The translations under genes and the position numbers were made by a program. 14,544 bases of DNA from Kiritimatiellia bacterium. Lineage in GTDB: Bacteria > Verrucomicrobiota > Kiritimatiellia > RFP12 > UBA3636. Shown piece after piece: positions 7,441 to 14,370 of this stretch; the first letter of the stretch is position 1; each line of letters opens with the position of its first letter. Location of the stretch: the NCBI GenBank assembly GCA_016295275.1, contig JAEDLN010000033.1, positions 1 to 14,544 on the forward strand. The letters are read 5' to 3'. Under the pieces are notes generated by a model, which did no database searches, was not told the DNA's origin, and saw only the letters and a program-made list of their open reading frames with translations.

Positions 7441-7523
7441 GTCAGGCTAGAATACGGGTGAAAAGAAACGGGAGAGAACCGACCGCGAGGCTGCGGTTGG
7501 AAGAGGGGAGGGGAGGCGGTTGA

Positions 7524-8048
7524 TCAGTCGCCTTCGAAGGAGATCAGGCTTTCGACGGGGAAAGGCGCGAGAGCGTCGCGTCCCTTGGCGGAGGGCAGTT
7601 CGATTACGAAAAGGAATCCGGCTACGGTTCCGCCGAGGCGTTCCACAAGGGCCTGTCCTGCTTTTGCGCTGCCGCCGGTAGCGATCAGATCGTCGACGAT
7701 CAGGACGCGCTGTCCCGGACGGACGGCATTTTCGTTCACCTCGAGGATGGAGCTTCCGTATTCGAGTTTGAATTCCTGCTGGATGGTCTTGCCGGGGAGT
7801 TTTCCCTTTTTGCGAAAGGGGATAAAGGGCTTTTGGAACCGGAGGGCAAGCGGAGCGGCGAAGATGAAACCGCGCGATTCGATGCCGGCGACGAGGTCGA
7901 ACTGCAATTTTTCCGCGCGTTTGGCGAGTTCGTCGATGGAGAAGGCAAAGCCTTCTGCGGAATCGAGGATACCGGTGATATCGCGGAACATGATACCCGG
8001 AATCGGAAAATCGGGAATGGTCCGGACGTAGGATGAAAGTTCCTTCAT
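7524..8048 (-). CDS. apt: Adenine phosphoribosyltransferase
   Basis: Apt converts adenine plus PRPP to AMP and pyrophosphate in the cytoplasm, the one-step route of adenine salvage. At 174 residues it matches the family (about 170-183). The N-terminal 'VRTIPDFPIPGIMFRDITGIL' (8-28) is the classical Apt opening, 'AGIESRGFIFAAPLAL' (54-69) is a purine-binding segment, 'FRKKGKLPG' follows, and 'VLIVDDLIATGGSA' (115-128) is the PRPP-binding motif with the acidic pair Asp119-Asp120. It lies 45 bp after the transporter gene and 83 bp before the purine permease, in the same direction, so uptake and conversion are probably expressed together. Confidence 0.97.
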   Translation of the reverse strand: MKELSSYVRTIPDFPIPGIMFRDITGILDSAEGFAFSIDELAKRAEKLQFDLVAGIESRGFIFAAPLALRFQKPFIPFRKKGKLPGKTIQQEFKLEYGSSILEVNENAVRPGQRVLIVDDLIATGGSAKAGQALVERLGGTVAGFLFVIELPSAKGRDALAPFPVESLISFEGD

Positions 8049-8093
8049 GGCAATTTCTTTTGTTGGAAGAATCGTTGAAACGGGGAATCGGGT

Positions 8094-9065
8094 TCACGAT
8101 TCGCGCCGGTTTTTATCCCAACGCGAAAAGAGTCCGGCGAGGATCGTTCCGCTGATGCTGTGCCAAGCGCAGCTGATGGCGCATGGAAGAACGGCGAGGG
8201 GTTGGGAGGTAAAGAATGTGGATGCCAGTACGGTACCGAGGCCGGCGTTTTGCATACCGACCTCGATGGCGAGCGTGCGTTTTTTGGCGATGGAGAAGCG
8301 AGCGGCCCTGCCGGTCAGCCAACCGAGCAGGTAGCCGAGCGCGTTATGGCAGAAAACGACGGCAAACGTATGTTGAAAGAGTTTGAAACCGCCTCGCACG
8401 AGATCGTCGTGAACGGTCGAAAGAACGCCGCCGACGATGCAAGCGAGGCAGATGACGCTCAGTCCGGGCATAAGGGATTGGATGACCGGGAAGCAGCGGC
8501 GTGCAGAATAGAGGTGGTTCAAGAGAACGCCGACGGAGATGGGCAGTACCGTCACGACCAGGATATTCAGGAACATTGCCTTGGCGTCGATATCGATGAT
8601 TGCGCCGGCTGTCAGTTTGACGAGCAAGGGGGTCAAGACGGGGGCGAGGAGGGTTGACGTGCATGTCATTCCGATAGAGTAAGCGACATCGCCCTTGCAG
8701 AGGTAGGACATGATATTGCTGGAAACGCCACCCGGGCAGGAGCCGACGAGCAAGATGCCGATTGCGAGGGCCGGTTCGAGTCGAAAGACGCGAATTAGCA
8801 CGTATGCCACGATCGGCATAATGAAAAACTGGGCGCAAGCTCCGATCAAGATATCGACGGGCCGTTTGGCCAGAATGCGAAAGTCGTTTGCGGAAAGCGT
8901 AAGGCCCATCGTCAGCATGATCAAGCCGAGGATGCCTGTCTGCGTATGGCCGCGAACCCAATCGAAGATATGGGGGCGGAAGAGGGAGAAAGCGGCGACC
9001 AGGATGACGAATCCCGAGGCATGGACGGCCAGGAAGCGGCTCGACGATTGAAGAAAACGGAGCAT
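8094..9065 (-). CDS. Bile acid:sodium symporter (BASS) family transporter
   Basis: A 323-residue inner-membrane protein of the SBF/BASS family, sodium-coupled importers of organic anions. About nine to ten hydrophobic segments are visible. The two family motifs are present: 'LVGSCPGGVSSNIMSYLCKGD' (106-126), the first crossing segment, and 'IEVGMQNAGLG' (267-277), the second. 'LIMLTMGLTLSANDF' (48-62) is also typical. Bacterial members carry varied substrates (pantoate, pyruvate, bile acids, other organic acids), so the family name should not be read as bile acid transport. The gene starts 15 bp after the PqqD-like gene and precedes apt by 45 bp. The basic C-terminus 'SRWDKNRRES' is probably cytoplasmic. 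Confidence 0.93.
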   Translation of the reverse strand: MLRFLQSSSRFLAVHASGFVILVAAFSLFRPHIFDWVRGHTQTGILGLIMLTMGLTLSANDFRILAKRPVDILIGACAQFFIMPIVAYVLIRVFRLEPALAIGILLVGSCPGGVSSNIMSYLCKGDVAYSIGMTCTSTLLAPVLTPLLVKLTAGAIIDIDAKAMFLNILVVTVLPISVGVLLNHLYSARRCFPVIQSLMPGLSVICLACIVGGVLSTVHDDLVRGGFKLFQHTFAVVFCHNALGYLLGWLTGRAARFSIAKKRTLAIEVGMQNAGLGTVLASTFFTSQPLAVLPCAISCAWHSISGTILAGLFSRWDKNRRES

Positions 9066-9080
9066 CTCAGGTTTTCGTGG

Positions 9081-9476
9081 TTAGGGCCGAGGATTTTTCG
9101 GCATTGTGGCGACGATGATGCCGGCGCTTGTCAACGTCTGGAAATAGGAACCGAGAAGCGCGCGCGCTTCGAAGAAGGTCAGTTTTTCCGATTGTGCGAA
9201 CGCATCGATCAGTTGTTCGAAGCACGTTTTGCCGTCGATCGAGCGATAGACGGCGGTTCCCACGCGATCGAGTTTGAAGAACTTGACATCGGCGGTATTC
9301 AGGAGGCGGTGGAGGAGTTTGGAGATCGGATTCCGGTAGGTCAGCCGGACGCCGATTTCGATGGTTCCGGGATCGCTTTCGGATTCGCTGACGATGGCAT
9401 TCGGATTCTGCACCGGAATGGCGCGAAGAGCTCTCCGGAATGACTCGTCCTGTTCCTGAATCGATTTTGAACGCAT
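9081..9476 (-). CDS. PqqD-like small protein (possible RiPP recognition element)
   Basis: A 131-residue soluble protein. Residues about 64-123 ('VKFFKLDRVGTAVYRSIDGKTCFEQLIDAFAQSEKLTFFEARALLGSYFQTLTSAGII', shown only to mark extent) follow the PqqD pattern: a strand, 'N/DxxGxxxWxxIDGxxT', a helix, a D/E-rich helix 'EARALLGSYFQTL', and a closing 'L/AGIIV' strand. PqqD proteins form a winged-helix fold that presents precursor peptides to radical SAM or other modifying enzymes. No precursor peptide, radical SAM enzyme or PQQ gene is nearby. It lies 18 bp after the oligopeptidase gene and 15 bp before the transporter gene. Orphan PqqD-like proteins exist, and their roles are mostly unknown. The first 60 residues, containing 'IEIGVRLTYRNPISKLLHRLL', are not recognised. 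Confidence 0.72.
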   Translation of the reverse strand: MRSKSIQEQDESFRRALRAIPVQNPNAIVSESESDPGTIEIGVRLTYRNPISKLLHRLLNTADVKFFKLDRVGTAVYRSIDGKTCFEQLIDAFAQSEKLTFFEARALLGSYFQTLTSAGIIVATMPKNPRP

Positions 9477-9494
9477 GGCTGAAGCGGAAGAAAC

Positions 9495-11552
9495 CTAGAG
9501 AAGTCCTTTATGGCGAAGGAGGGCCTCGGGCGAAGGATCGCGTCCTCTGAAATCGCGATATACGTCGCTTGGGGCGCGAGCGCCGCCGAGGCCGAGAATC
9601 GTCGCGGCATATCGGCGGCCGGTTTCACGGCGGGCTTCCGGATTATCGAGACCGGCCTCTTCGAAAGCGGCGAAAGCGTCATGCGCAAGGATATCCGCCC
9701 ACATATAGCTATAATATCCGGCGGCATATCCGCCAGAGAAGATATGGGTGAAAGTAGCGAGCATGTGTTCGCCATCGACACCGGGAATGAGGCGGTAGCG
9801 ATTTTCGGCTTCGGCTTCGGCGGCGAATGCGTCGGGGAGCCGTGGGGAAGGCACCTCGGTATGCAGGAGCATATCCATAAGGCCGAACGACAGTTGCCGG
9901 ATCGTACCGAGACCCTGACCGTACGTATTCGTTTCGCGAATACGGTCGAGGAGTTCGTCGGGGATCGGTTCGCCGGATTCGAAATGTCGGGAAATGGATC
10001 GGAGCGTTCCGGAGTGCGTACACCAGTTTTCCATGAATTGGCTGGCGAGTTCGACGGCGTCCCATTCGATGTTGTTGATGCCGGAGGCCTCCGGGAAATC
10101 GATCGTGGTCAGCATGGCCTGCAACGCGTGACCGAATTCGTGGAAAAGCGTATCTACTTCGCCGAGCGTCATCAGCGAGGGGCGATCGGCGGAAGGCGGC
10201 GTTTGGTTGCAACAGAGGAGTGCCAGTGGGAGCTGCACGGAGCCGTCGGCCTTGCGTTGGCGGGACCGGAAGGAATCCATCCATGCGCCGCCGCTTTTGG
10301 ATTCGGGGCGCGAATAGGGGTCCAGATAGAAATAGGCGATCGGGTCTCCGCCGTTATTCCGGACGCGGAAGAGGCGGACATCCGGGTGCCAGACGGGGGC
10401 CAGACCGTCGGCGGCCTCGATTGCGATGCCGAAAAGGTCTTGCGCGAGGCGGAACAAGCCGTCCAGCACGGCGGAAAAAGGCAGGTAAGGACGAATCGTT
10501 TCGGAGGAAAATCCGTAGAGGGCCTCCATTTCGCGGCGCGACCAGTAGGCGACATCCCAAGGCTGCAGCGGCTCGGACTGGCCGTTTTGTGCGGCGAATG
10601 CGCGAAGGGCCTCGAGCTCTTTGCGGGCTTTCACGAGGGCGGGACCGCCGATTTGTTCCAGGAGGGAGAGAACCTTCGCGGGAGATTTGGCCATTCGGGA
10701 ATCGAGGACAAGATCGGCGTAGGTTGCGAAGCCCAGAAGCGTTGCCTCTTCTCTGCGGAGATCGAGAATTTCCGTCAGCAGCGGCGTATTGTCGAACGTC
10801 CCGGAGCAGGCGCGTGTCGCACGGGCGCGGTAGACGCGTTCGCGCAGATCCCGGCGGTTGCTGAATTTCAAGAACGGACCGTAGACGGCAACCTCGAGCG
10901 TAATCGCCCAGGGACCGTTTTCGGCGGTTGCCTCGGTGTGGCCGAGGGCGCGGGCGGCGTCGGCACAGATGCGGAGGATATTGTGTGGAAGTCCGTCGAC
11001 TTCCGCAGGTGTCGTCAAGAGGAGAGAGAAGGCCTTTGTGGCATCGAGCGTATTGTTGGAGAAGCGGGTTCCGAGCTCGGAGAGGCGGGTGACGATTTCG
11101 GAGAAACGGGTACGTTCTTCGCCCTGGAGGGCGATACCGGAATCGCGCGCATTGCGCAGTTCCGCCTCGACGACACGGCGCTGTCCTTCGGAGAGCGCGT
11201 CCCAGGTAGCCGGGGTGTCGTGCAGGGTCCGGAGAGCGGCATAGAGCGGCTCGGATTGGCCGATGCGCAAGAAGAGCGTGACGATTTGCGGCTGCAGCTG
11301 TTCGATGACTTGGCGCCAAGCGGGGAAATTGCAGGTTCCGTGCAGATGGGAAACGAGACCCCAGGCGTATCCGAGGGGGTGCGTAACATCCGTCAGTGCG
11401 GCAATACGTCCTTCCCAGGTTGGGGTGCAGGTGCTTTCGAGTTCCGTGACGCGCCGTTCGGTATCGGCAATAAGCCTAGGGATTTCCTGCAACGCCAATT
11501 CCGGCGTCAGCTTGTCGAAAGGAGGAAAGTATTGCGAAGACAAAAAACTCAT
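9495..11552 (-). CDS. prlC: Oligopeptidase A (peptidase family M3)
   Basis: A cytoplasmic zinc metallopeptidase that degrades short peptides, including cleaved signal peptides in E. coli. From ATG 11552 it has 685 residues, against 680 for E. coli OpdA. The zinc site is intact: HEFGH at residues 471-475 and the third ligand Glu501 in 'NNIEWDAVELASQFMENW'. Other family marks are 'FPPFDKLTPE' at the start, 'WDVAYWSRREME' near 332, 'FYLDPYSRPESKSGGAWMDSF' near 408, and 'SGGYAAGYYSYMWADILAHDAF' near the C-terminus. The start is supported by AGGA four nucleotides upstream. A longer in-frame reading back to 11675 would add 41 low-complexity residues and run into the upstream gene, so it is not used. 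The cut is 44 bp from the preceding gene. Confidence 0.97.
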   Translation of the reverse strand: MSFLSSQYFPPFDKLTPELALQEIPRLIADTERRVTELESTCTPTWEGRIAALTDVTHPLGYAWGLVSHLHGTCNFPAWRQVIEQLQPQIVTLFLRIGQSEPLYAALRTLHDTPATWDALSEGQRRVVEAELRNARDSGIALQGEERTRFSEIVTRLSELGTRFSNNTLDATKAFSLLLTTPAEVDGLPHNILRICADAARALGHTEATAENGPWAITLEVAVYGPFLKFSNRRDLRERVYRARATRACSGTFDNTPLLTEILDLRREEATLLGFATYADLVLDSRMAKSPAKVLSLLEQIGGPALVKARKELEALRAFAAQNGQSEPLQPWDVAYWSRREMEALYGFSSETIRPYLPFSAVLDGLFRLAQDLFGIAIEAADGLAPVWHPDVRLFRVRNNGGDPIAYFYLDPYSRPESKSGGAWMDSFRSRQRKADGSVQLPLALLCCNQTPPSADRPSLMTLGEVDTLFHEFGHALQAMLTTIDFPEASGINNIEWDAVELASQFMENWCTHSGTLRSISRHFESGEPIPDELLDRIRETNTYGQGLGTIRQLSFGLMDMLLHTEVPSPRLPDAFAAEAEAENRYRLIPGVDGEHMLATFTHIFSGGYAAGYYSYMWADILAHDAFAAFEEAGLDNPEARRETGRRYAATILGLGGARAPSDVYRDFRGRDPSPEALLRHKGLL

Positions 11553-11556
11553 GCGA

Positions 11557-11560
11557 TCCT
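11557..11560 (-). promoter_or_regulatory. Ribosome binding site for oligopeptidase A
   Basis: AGGA on the minus strand with a 4-nt spacer to ATG 11552. It supports this start over in-frame upstream codons, although the spacing is short. Confidence 0.5.
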
Positions 11561-11596
11561 GCCTTGTAGGGAGGTTTGCCGTACGGAAAATCGAGT

Positions 11597-12436
11597 TTAG
11601 AAACGTCCGTAGCGGGGTGGGCGGGTTTGGCGCTCGTAGCGAATTTTGGGCTGTTCGAGTTGAAGGACGTACCACTGGTCGCCGAGACCGCTGTTGTTGA
11701 ATTGCTTGATGCGGTTGTTCCGCAAAGCGTCCAGATTCCGTTTGATGGTGGATCCGGGACCTTCATCGTCGACGTGGTTGTTTTTCTTGGCGAGCTCGAG
11801 CACGGCGATGGCCTCGTCGATTTTCTGGTTTTGGACGTAAATCCAGGCCATCAGAGAGTAGAGCACGAGCCCTTGGTCGTAGCGGGCGCGGCGACGGGCT
11901 GCATCGAAGCTCTTTTTGATATCGTCCAGACTGGCCTGGTTGGCGAATTGGCGGGCGATTTTAAGGGATGCGGTCATGGGGTCGATGATGAGGCATTTCG
12001 GCAAGAGCGCATCGACCTTTTTGAAATCGCCGAGCTGATAGAGGAATTGCAAGCGCGTTGTATTGATTTGGCGCCGGAAAAGGGGAATCCAGTTGACAAA
12101 GCGGTCCAGCCCCTCGGTCATGACCAATGCCTTCCGGAGCATGTTTTTCTGTTCGTCCATCAGTTGTTTCTGGAGCAGATGGGGATCGCCGTAGGGTTTG
12201 TTGCGGAATTGTTCCACTTTTCGCGAAAGACGTTTTTGTTCCGTCTGGATGTCGAACTGGATATCCGACATGATGCGATTCACCTTTTTGCGGATCACAA
12301 AACCGACGATTGACATTGAGGCGATAAAGCCGATGACGGCAAAGAAAACGGCCCATCCCCAGTTGGAGGTTTCGGAGAGAAAAAGGGCGAAAAACGTGGC
12401 AATGCTTGCAAAGGAAGCAATTAAAATTGCATACAT
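11597..12436 (-). CDS. Two-helix membrane-anchored protein with helical repeat-like body
   Basis: I do not recognise a named family. The 279-residue protein starts with two hydrophobic helices (about residues 3-20 and 27-48) joined by 'SETSNWGW', then a basic 'RKKVNR', so the rest probably lies in the cytoplasm. Residues 50-110 are charged and helical ('DIQTEQKRLSRKVEQFRNK' and following), possibly a coiled coil. Residues about 125-240 read like tetratricopeptide-type helical pairs: 'RLQFLYQLGDFKKVDALLPKCLIIDP', 'GLVLYSLMAWIYVQNQKIDEAIAVLELAKKNN'. The C-terminus is basic and Pro/Arg-rich ('RYERQTRPPRYGRF'). It is the first gene of the leftward block, and the next gene starts 44 bp after its stop. 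Such architecture suits a scaffold or adaptor at the membrane; that is inference. Confidence 0.75.
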   Translation of the reverse strand: MYAILIASFASIATFFALFLSETSNWGWAVFFAVIGFIASMSIVGFVIRKKVNRIMSDIQFDIQTEQKRLSRKVEQFRNKPYGDPHLLQKQLMDEQKNMLRKALVMTEGLDRFVNWIPLFRRQINTTRLQFLYQLGDFKKVDALLPKCLIIDPMTASLKIARQFANQASLDDIKKSFDAARRRARYDQGLVLYSLMAWIYVQNQKIDEAIAVLELAKKNNHVDDEGPGSTIKRNLDALRNNRIKQFNNSGLGDQWYVLQLEQPKIRYERQTRPPRYGRF

Positions 12437-12540
12437 GTGAAAAAGATGTAAAAACAGGGAGAAGAAACGATTGGGTAAAGCGTATCAAAAAAACGGAATA
12501 TTCGCCACATGACCGCCGCGAGGGTCGCTTGATGGAGAAA

Positions 12541-12690
12541 ACGGCGGGGATGCGCGGCAACGGGACACGAGCGGGGATGCACGGGCGGGCGACGGGGCGC
12601 GGGTGTGCGGGGCGATGCGACGGGGCGATGCGACGGGACCGGACCACGGGGCGCGCGGCGACGGAGCGGGGGGTAGGGGCGCGGCGATGA
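12541..12690 (+). repeat. G-rich repetitive tract in the divergent spacer
   Basis: The 347-bp spacer 12437-12783 between divergent genes is AT-rich at both ends and strongly G-rich on the plus strand in the middle. The unit GGGGCGATGCGAC occurs twice in perfect tandem (12609-12621, 12622-12634), followed by GGGA. Related words (CGGGGATGC, GACGGGGC) recur at 12545, 12572 and 12591. Many G runs of three or more occur, including six G at 12668-12673. A reading frame crosses the tract (12406-12690, plus strand), but its protein is mostly Arg and Gly and has no ribosome binding site, so I do not call a gene. Function unknown. Confidence 0.6.
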
Positions 12691-12733
12691 CATACACAAA
12701 ACAGATGGGGGATGGGCTTGTTGTTCTTCGGCG

Positions 12734-12762
12734 TTGTTTTCGGATGCTTGAGTTGATACAAT
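12734..12762 (+). promoter_or_regulatory. Extended -10 promoter for the exported protein gene
   Basis: TTGTTT (12734-12739) as -35, a 17-bp spacer, and TACAAT (12757-12762) as -10, preceded by TG one base upstream (12754-12755). Transcription would begin near 12769, leaving a leader of about 15 nt that still contains the ribosome binding site. It is the best sigma-70-like promoter seen in the window. Confidence 0.65.
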
Positions 12763-12770
12763 AGGGAAAA

Positions 12771-12775
12771 AGGGG
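12771..12775 (+). promoter_or_regulatory. Ribosome binding site of the exported protein gene
   Basis: AGGGG with an 8-nt spacer to ATG 12784, preceded by an A-rich run. It fixes the start, which also begins a clear signal peptide. Confidence 0.7.
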
Positions 12776-12783
12776 ACATTCTT

Positions 12784-14370
12784 ATGAAAGGATCGAAAAT
12801 CCAAAAAATTTGCAGTGCGGTATCGCTTGCGGTTGTTTCGCTTGCAGGTACGACTTTTGCTGAAACGAAGACTTGGGTTGGGGTATTGCCTGAAGAGGAG
12901 GGCGCAACGGCGGCCCTCGCCTCTGTCGCCACGAACTGGTCTCCGGAAGGTGTACCGACGGCGGCGGATGAAATTGTTCTGGATGGCTCATCGGTCGTGA
13001 ACCTCACTTGGGATGGATCGACGGACGGCGTACCGAAGACGATTATGAGCTGGACACAGACTGCGGACTACACGGGAGTCGTCCTTGTTCCTACGATGAA
13101 GGAATCCGCTTTCAGCATGCTGACGGTGACGGGGAACTGCTTGCTCTCAGGTGGCAAGTGGGCGCATTCCGAGGACACGACTTCGGATTCGGGCAGCAAG
13201 GTCGGACTGTTCCTGTCCGTTGGCGGGGATCTGGAAACGGGGGAGAATTTTACATTTGATGCCAGGGGAAAGGGCTACAAGTCTTGTGGCGGACCTTCGG
13301 AGGGAAAGGAAGGAACAAAGACAAAGTACCAATATGGTGTTGCGCACGGTGGCGAGGGCGGCTGGTATTGGGATCAGGCGACCAGTTTTCGTTACGGAAC
13401 GGTCTACGATTCGATGACAGAACCGAATGATCTTGGAAGTTCGGGCTACAATCAACGCGGTGGCGGTCTCATTCATATCGAGGTTGCAGGCGACTTTATT
13501 CATGCGGGTTTGTTGACCGTTCAGGGTGCGGCTGGATCCGATACGGCAGTTGTGGGGGCGGGTGGATCCATCTATATTTCCGCGCGGACGTTGACAGGGA
13601 CCGGTTCGATCAATGCCTGTTGCGGAACGAGTTCGACCTATTCGCCGGGGTCGGGTGGCGGCCGCATCGCGATCTATGTCCGGAATACGGAAGGATATGA
13701 CGCTTTCCGCTCCGGATTTGTGGGAGAAATTGCGGCCAATTCCGGAGTCTATGGGTCTACGAAGTTTCCGAAAAACCGCTTATATGGAGGTCCCGGCACC
13801 ATTTACATCAAGACGGCATCGGATCGTCACGGCACGCTGGTTCTTGACAACGCCAATACCGGGAGCGGACTAACGAATGACGAGTACTCCTCGGCGAAGG
13901 TGCTTTCGTCTGAAACCTGGATGCTGGATCGGCTCTATCTGTCGCGTTGTGGGCGTCTTGCTGTCGCCGGAACAATTGAGTTGCCGAATCCTGCGGCGAT
14001 TCTCTCAGATGGGGCGGTTAAGAACCATATTCGCTTGGATGGTGGCTCATTGGTCTTCTCCGAAATTTCCGATGGCGCGGATTACCCGGTTTCGGACTAT
14101 GACCTCGTGGTTCGTGAAGCTTCCGAGATTCCTTATGCCCTCCTCTTTTCGCCCGATTGCAAATTGCGGTTTCTCAAGGCGGTCAAGTTGGTGGTCGATC
14201 GACTCAGCATTGGTGGCATCAAGTTCGAGAGAGGCGTTTACACAACGGCGGAAATCAATGAGAAAGTCGGTTTCACGGTTGCCGTAAACAGCCTCGCCGC
14301 ATCTGATGAAAATTGCGGGTCTATAGAAGTTCTGAAGAATCCGCGGGGTTTTTCAATCATCGTGCGCTGA
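12784..14370 (+). CDS. Exported beta-rich (beta-helix-like) surface protein
   Basis: A 528-residue secreted protein, the only plus-strand gene. Residues 1-26 form a signal peptide: basic MKGSKIQK, hydrophobic 'AVSLAVVSLAG', and cleavage motif TFA before Glu27. Next comes 'NWSPEGVPTAADEIVLDG', an opening common in large PVC-group exported proteins. The middle is rich in Gly, Ser, Thr and Val, with alternating patterns such as 'GGGLIHIEVAGDF', 'GAGGSIYISARTLTGTGSINA' and 'GSGGGRIAIYVR', which suggest a parallel beta-helix or stacked beta strands. The last 60 residues, with 'FERGVYTTAEINEK' and a final 'GFSIIVR', resemble the ends of autotransporter-associated repeat proteins, but no outer-membrane barrel, LPXTG or clear PEP-CTERM tail is present. 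Substrate or partner unknown; adhesion or a cell-surface role is a guess. Codon use looks less GC-rich than in the neighbours. Confidence 0.85.
   Translation: MKGSKIQKICSAVSLAVVSLAGTTFAETKTWVGVLPEEEGATAALASVATNWSPEGVPTAADEIVLDGSSVVNLTWDGSTDGVPKTIMSWTQTADYTGVVLVPTMKESAFSMLTVTGNCLLSGGKWAHSEDTTSDSGSKVGLFLSVGGDLETGENFTFDARGKGYKSCGGPSEGKEGTKTKYQYGVAHGGEGGWYWDQATSFRYGTVYDSMTEPNDLGSSGYNQRGGGLIHIEVAGDFIHAGLLTVQGAAGSDTAVVGAGGSIYISARTLTGTGSINACCGTSSTYSPGSGGGRIAIYVRNTEGYDAFRSGFVGEIAANSGVYGSTKFPKNRLYGGPGTIYIKTASDRHGTLVLDNANTGSGLTNDEYSSAKVLSSETWMLDRLYLSRCGRLAVAGTIELPNPAAILSDGAVKNHIRLDGGSLVFSEISDGADYPVSDYDLVVREASEIPYALLFSPDCKLRFLKAVKLVVDRLSIGGIKFERGVYTTAEINEKVGFTVAVNSLAASDENCGSIEVLKNPRGFSIIVR

Noticed and set aside
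9510..11600. A 696-codon open frame on the plus strand
   Set aside because: Antisense to oligopeptidase A, which has its zinc site and full length. No domain is seen in the mirror protein.
11553..11675. A 41-residue N-terminal extension of oligopeptidase A
   Set aside because: It would overlap the upstream gene, is Arg/Pro/Thr-rich and unlike the family; ATG 11552 has AGGA upstream and gives the normal length.
12609..12634. Tandem 13-bp copies as a possible CRISPR array
   Set aside because: The copies are directly adjacent with no spacers, too short, and no cas gene is nearby.
12406..12690. A 94-codon frame through the G-rich spacer
   Set aside because: The product is mainly Arg and Gly with no ribosome binding site or conserved look, and its start overlaps the beginning of the opposite-strand membrane protein gene.
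12784..14370. Type V autotransporter
   Set aside because: The passenger-like composition fits, but no C-terminal barrel domain is present; the protein ends within 60 residues of the last repeat-like segment.
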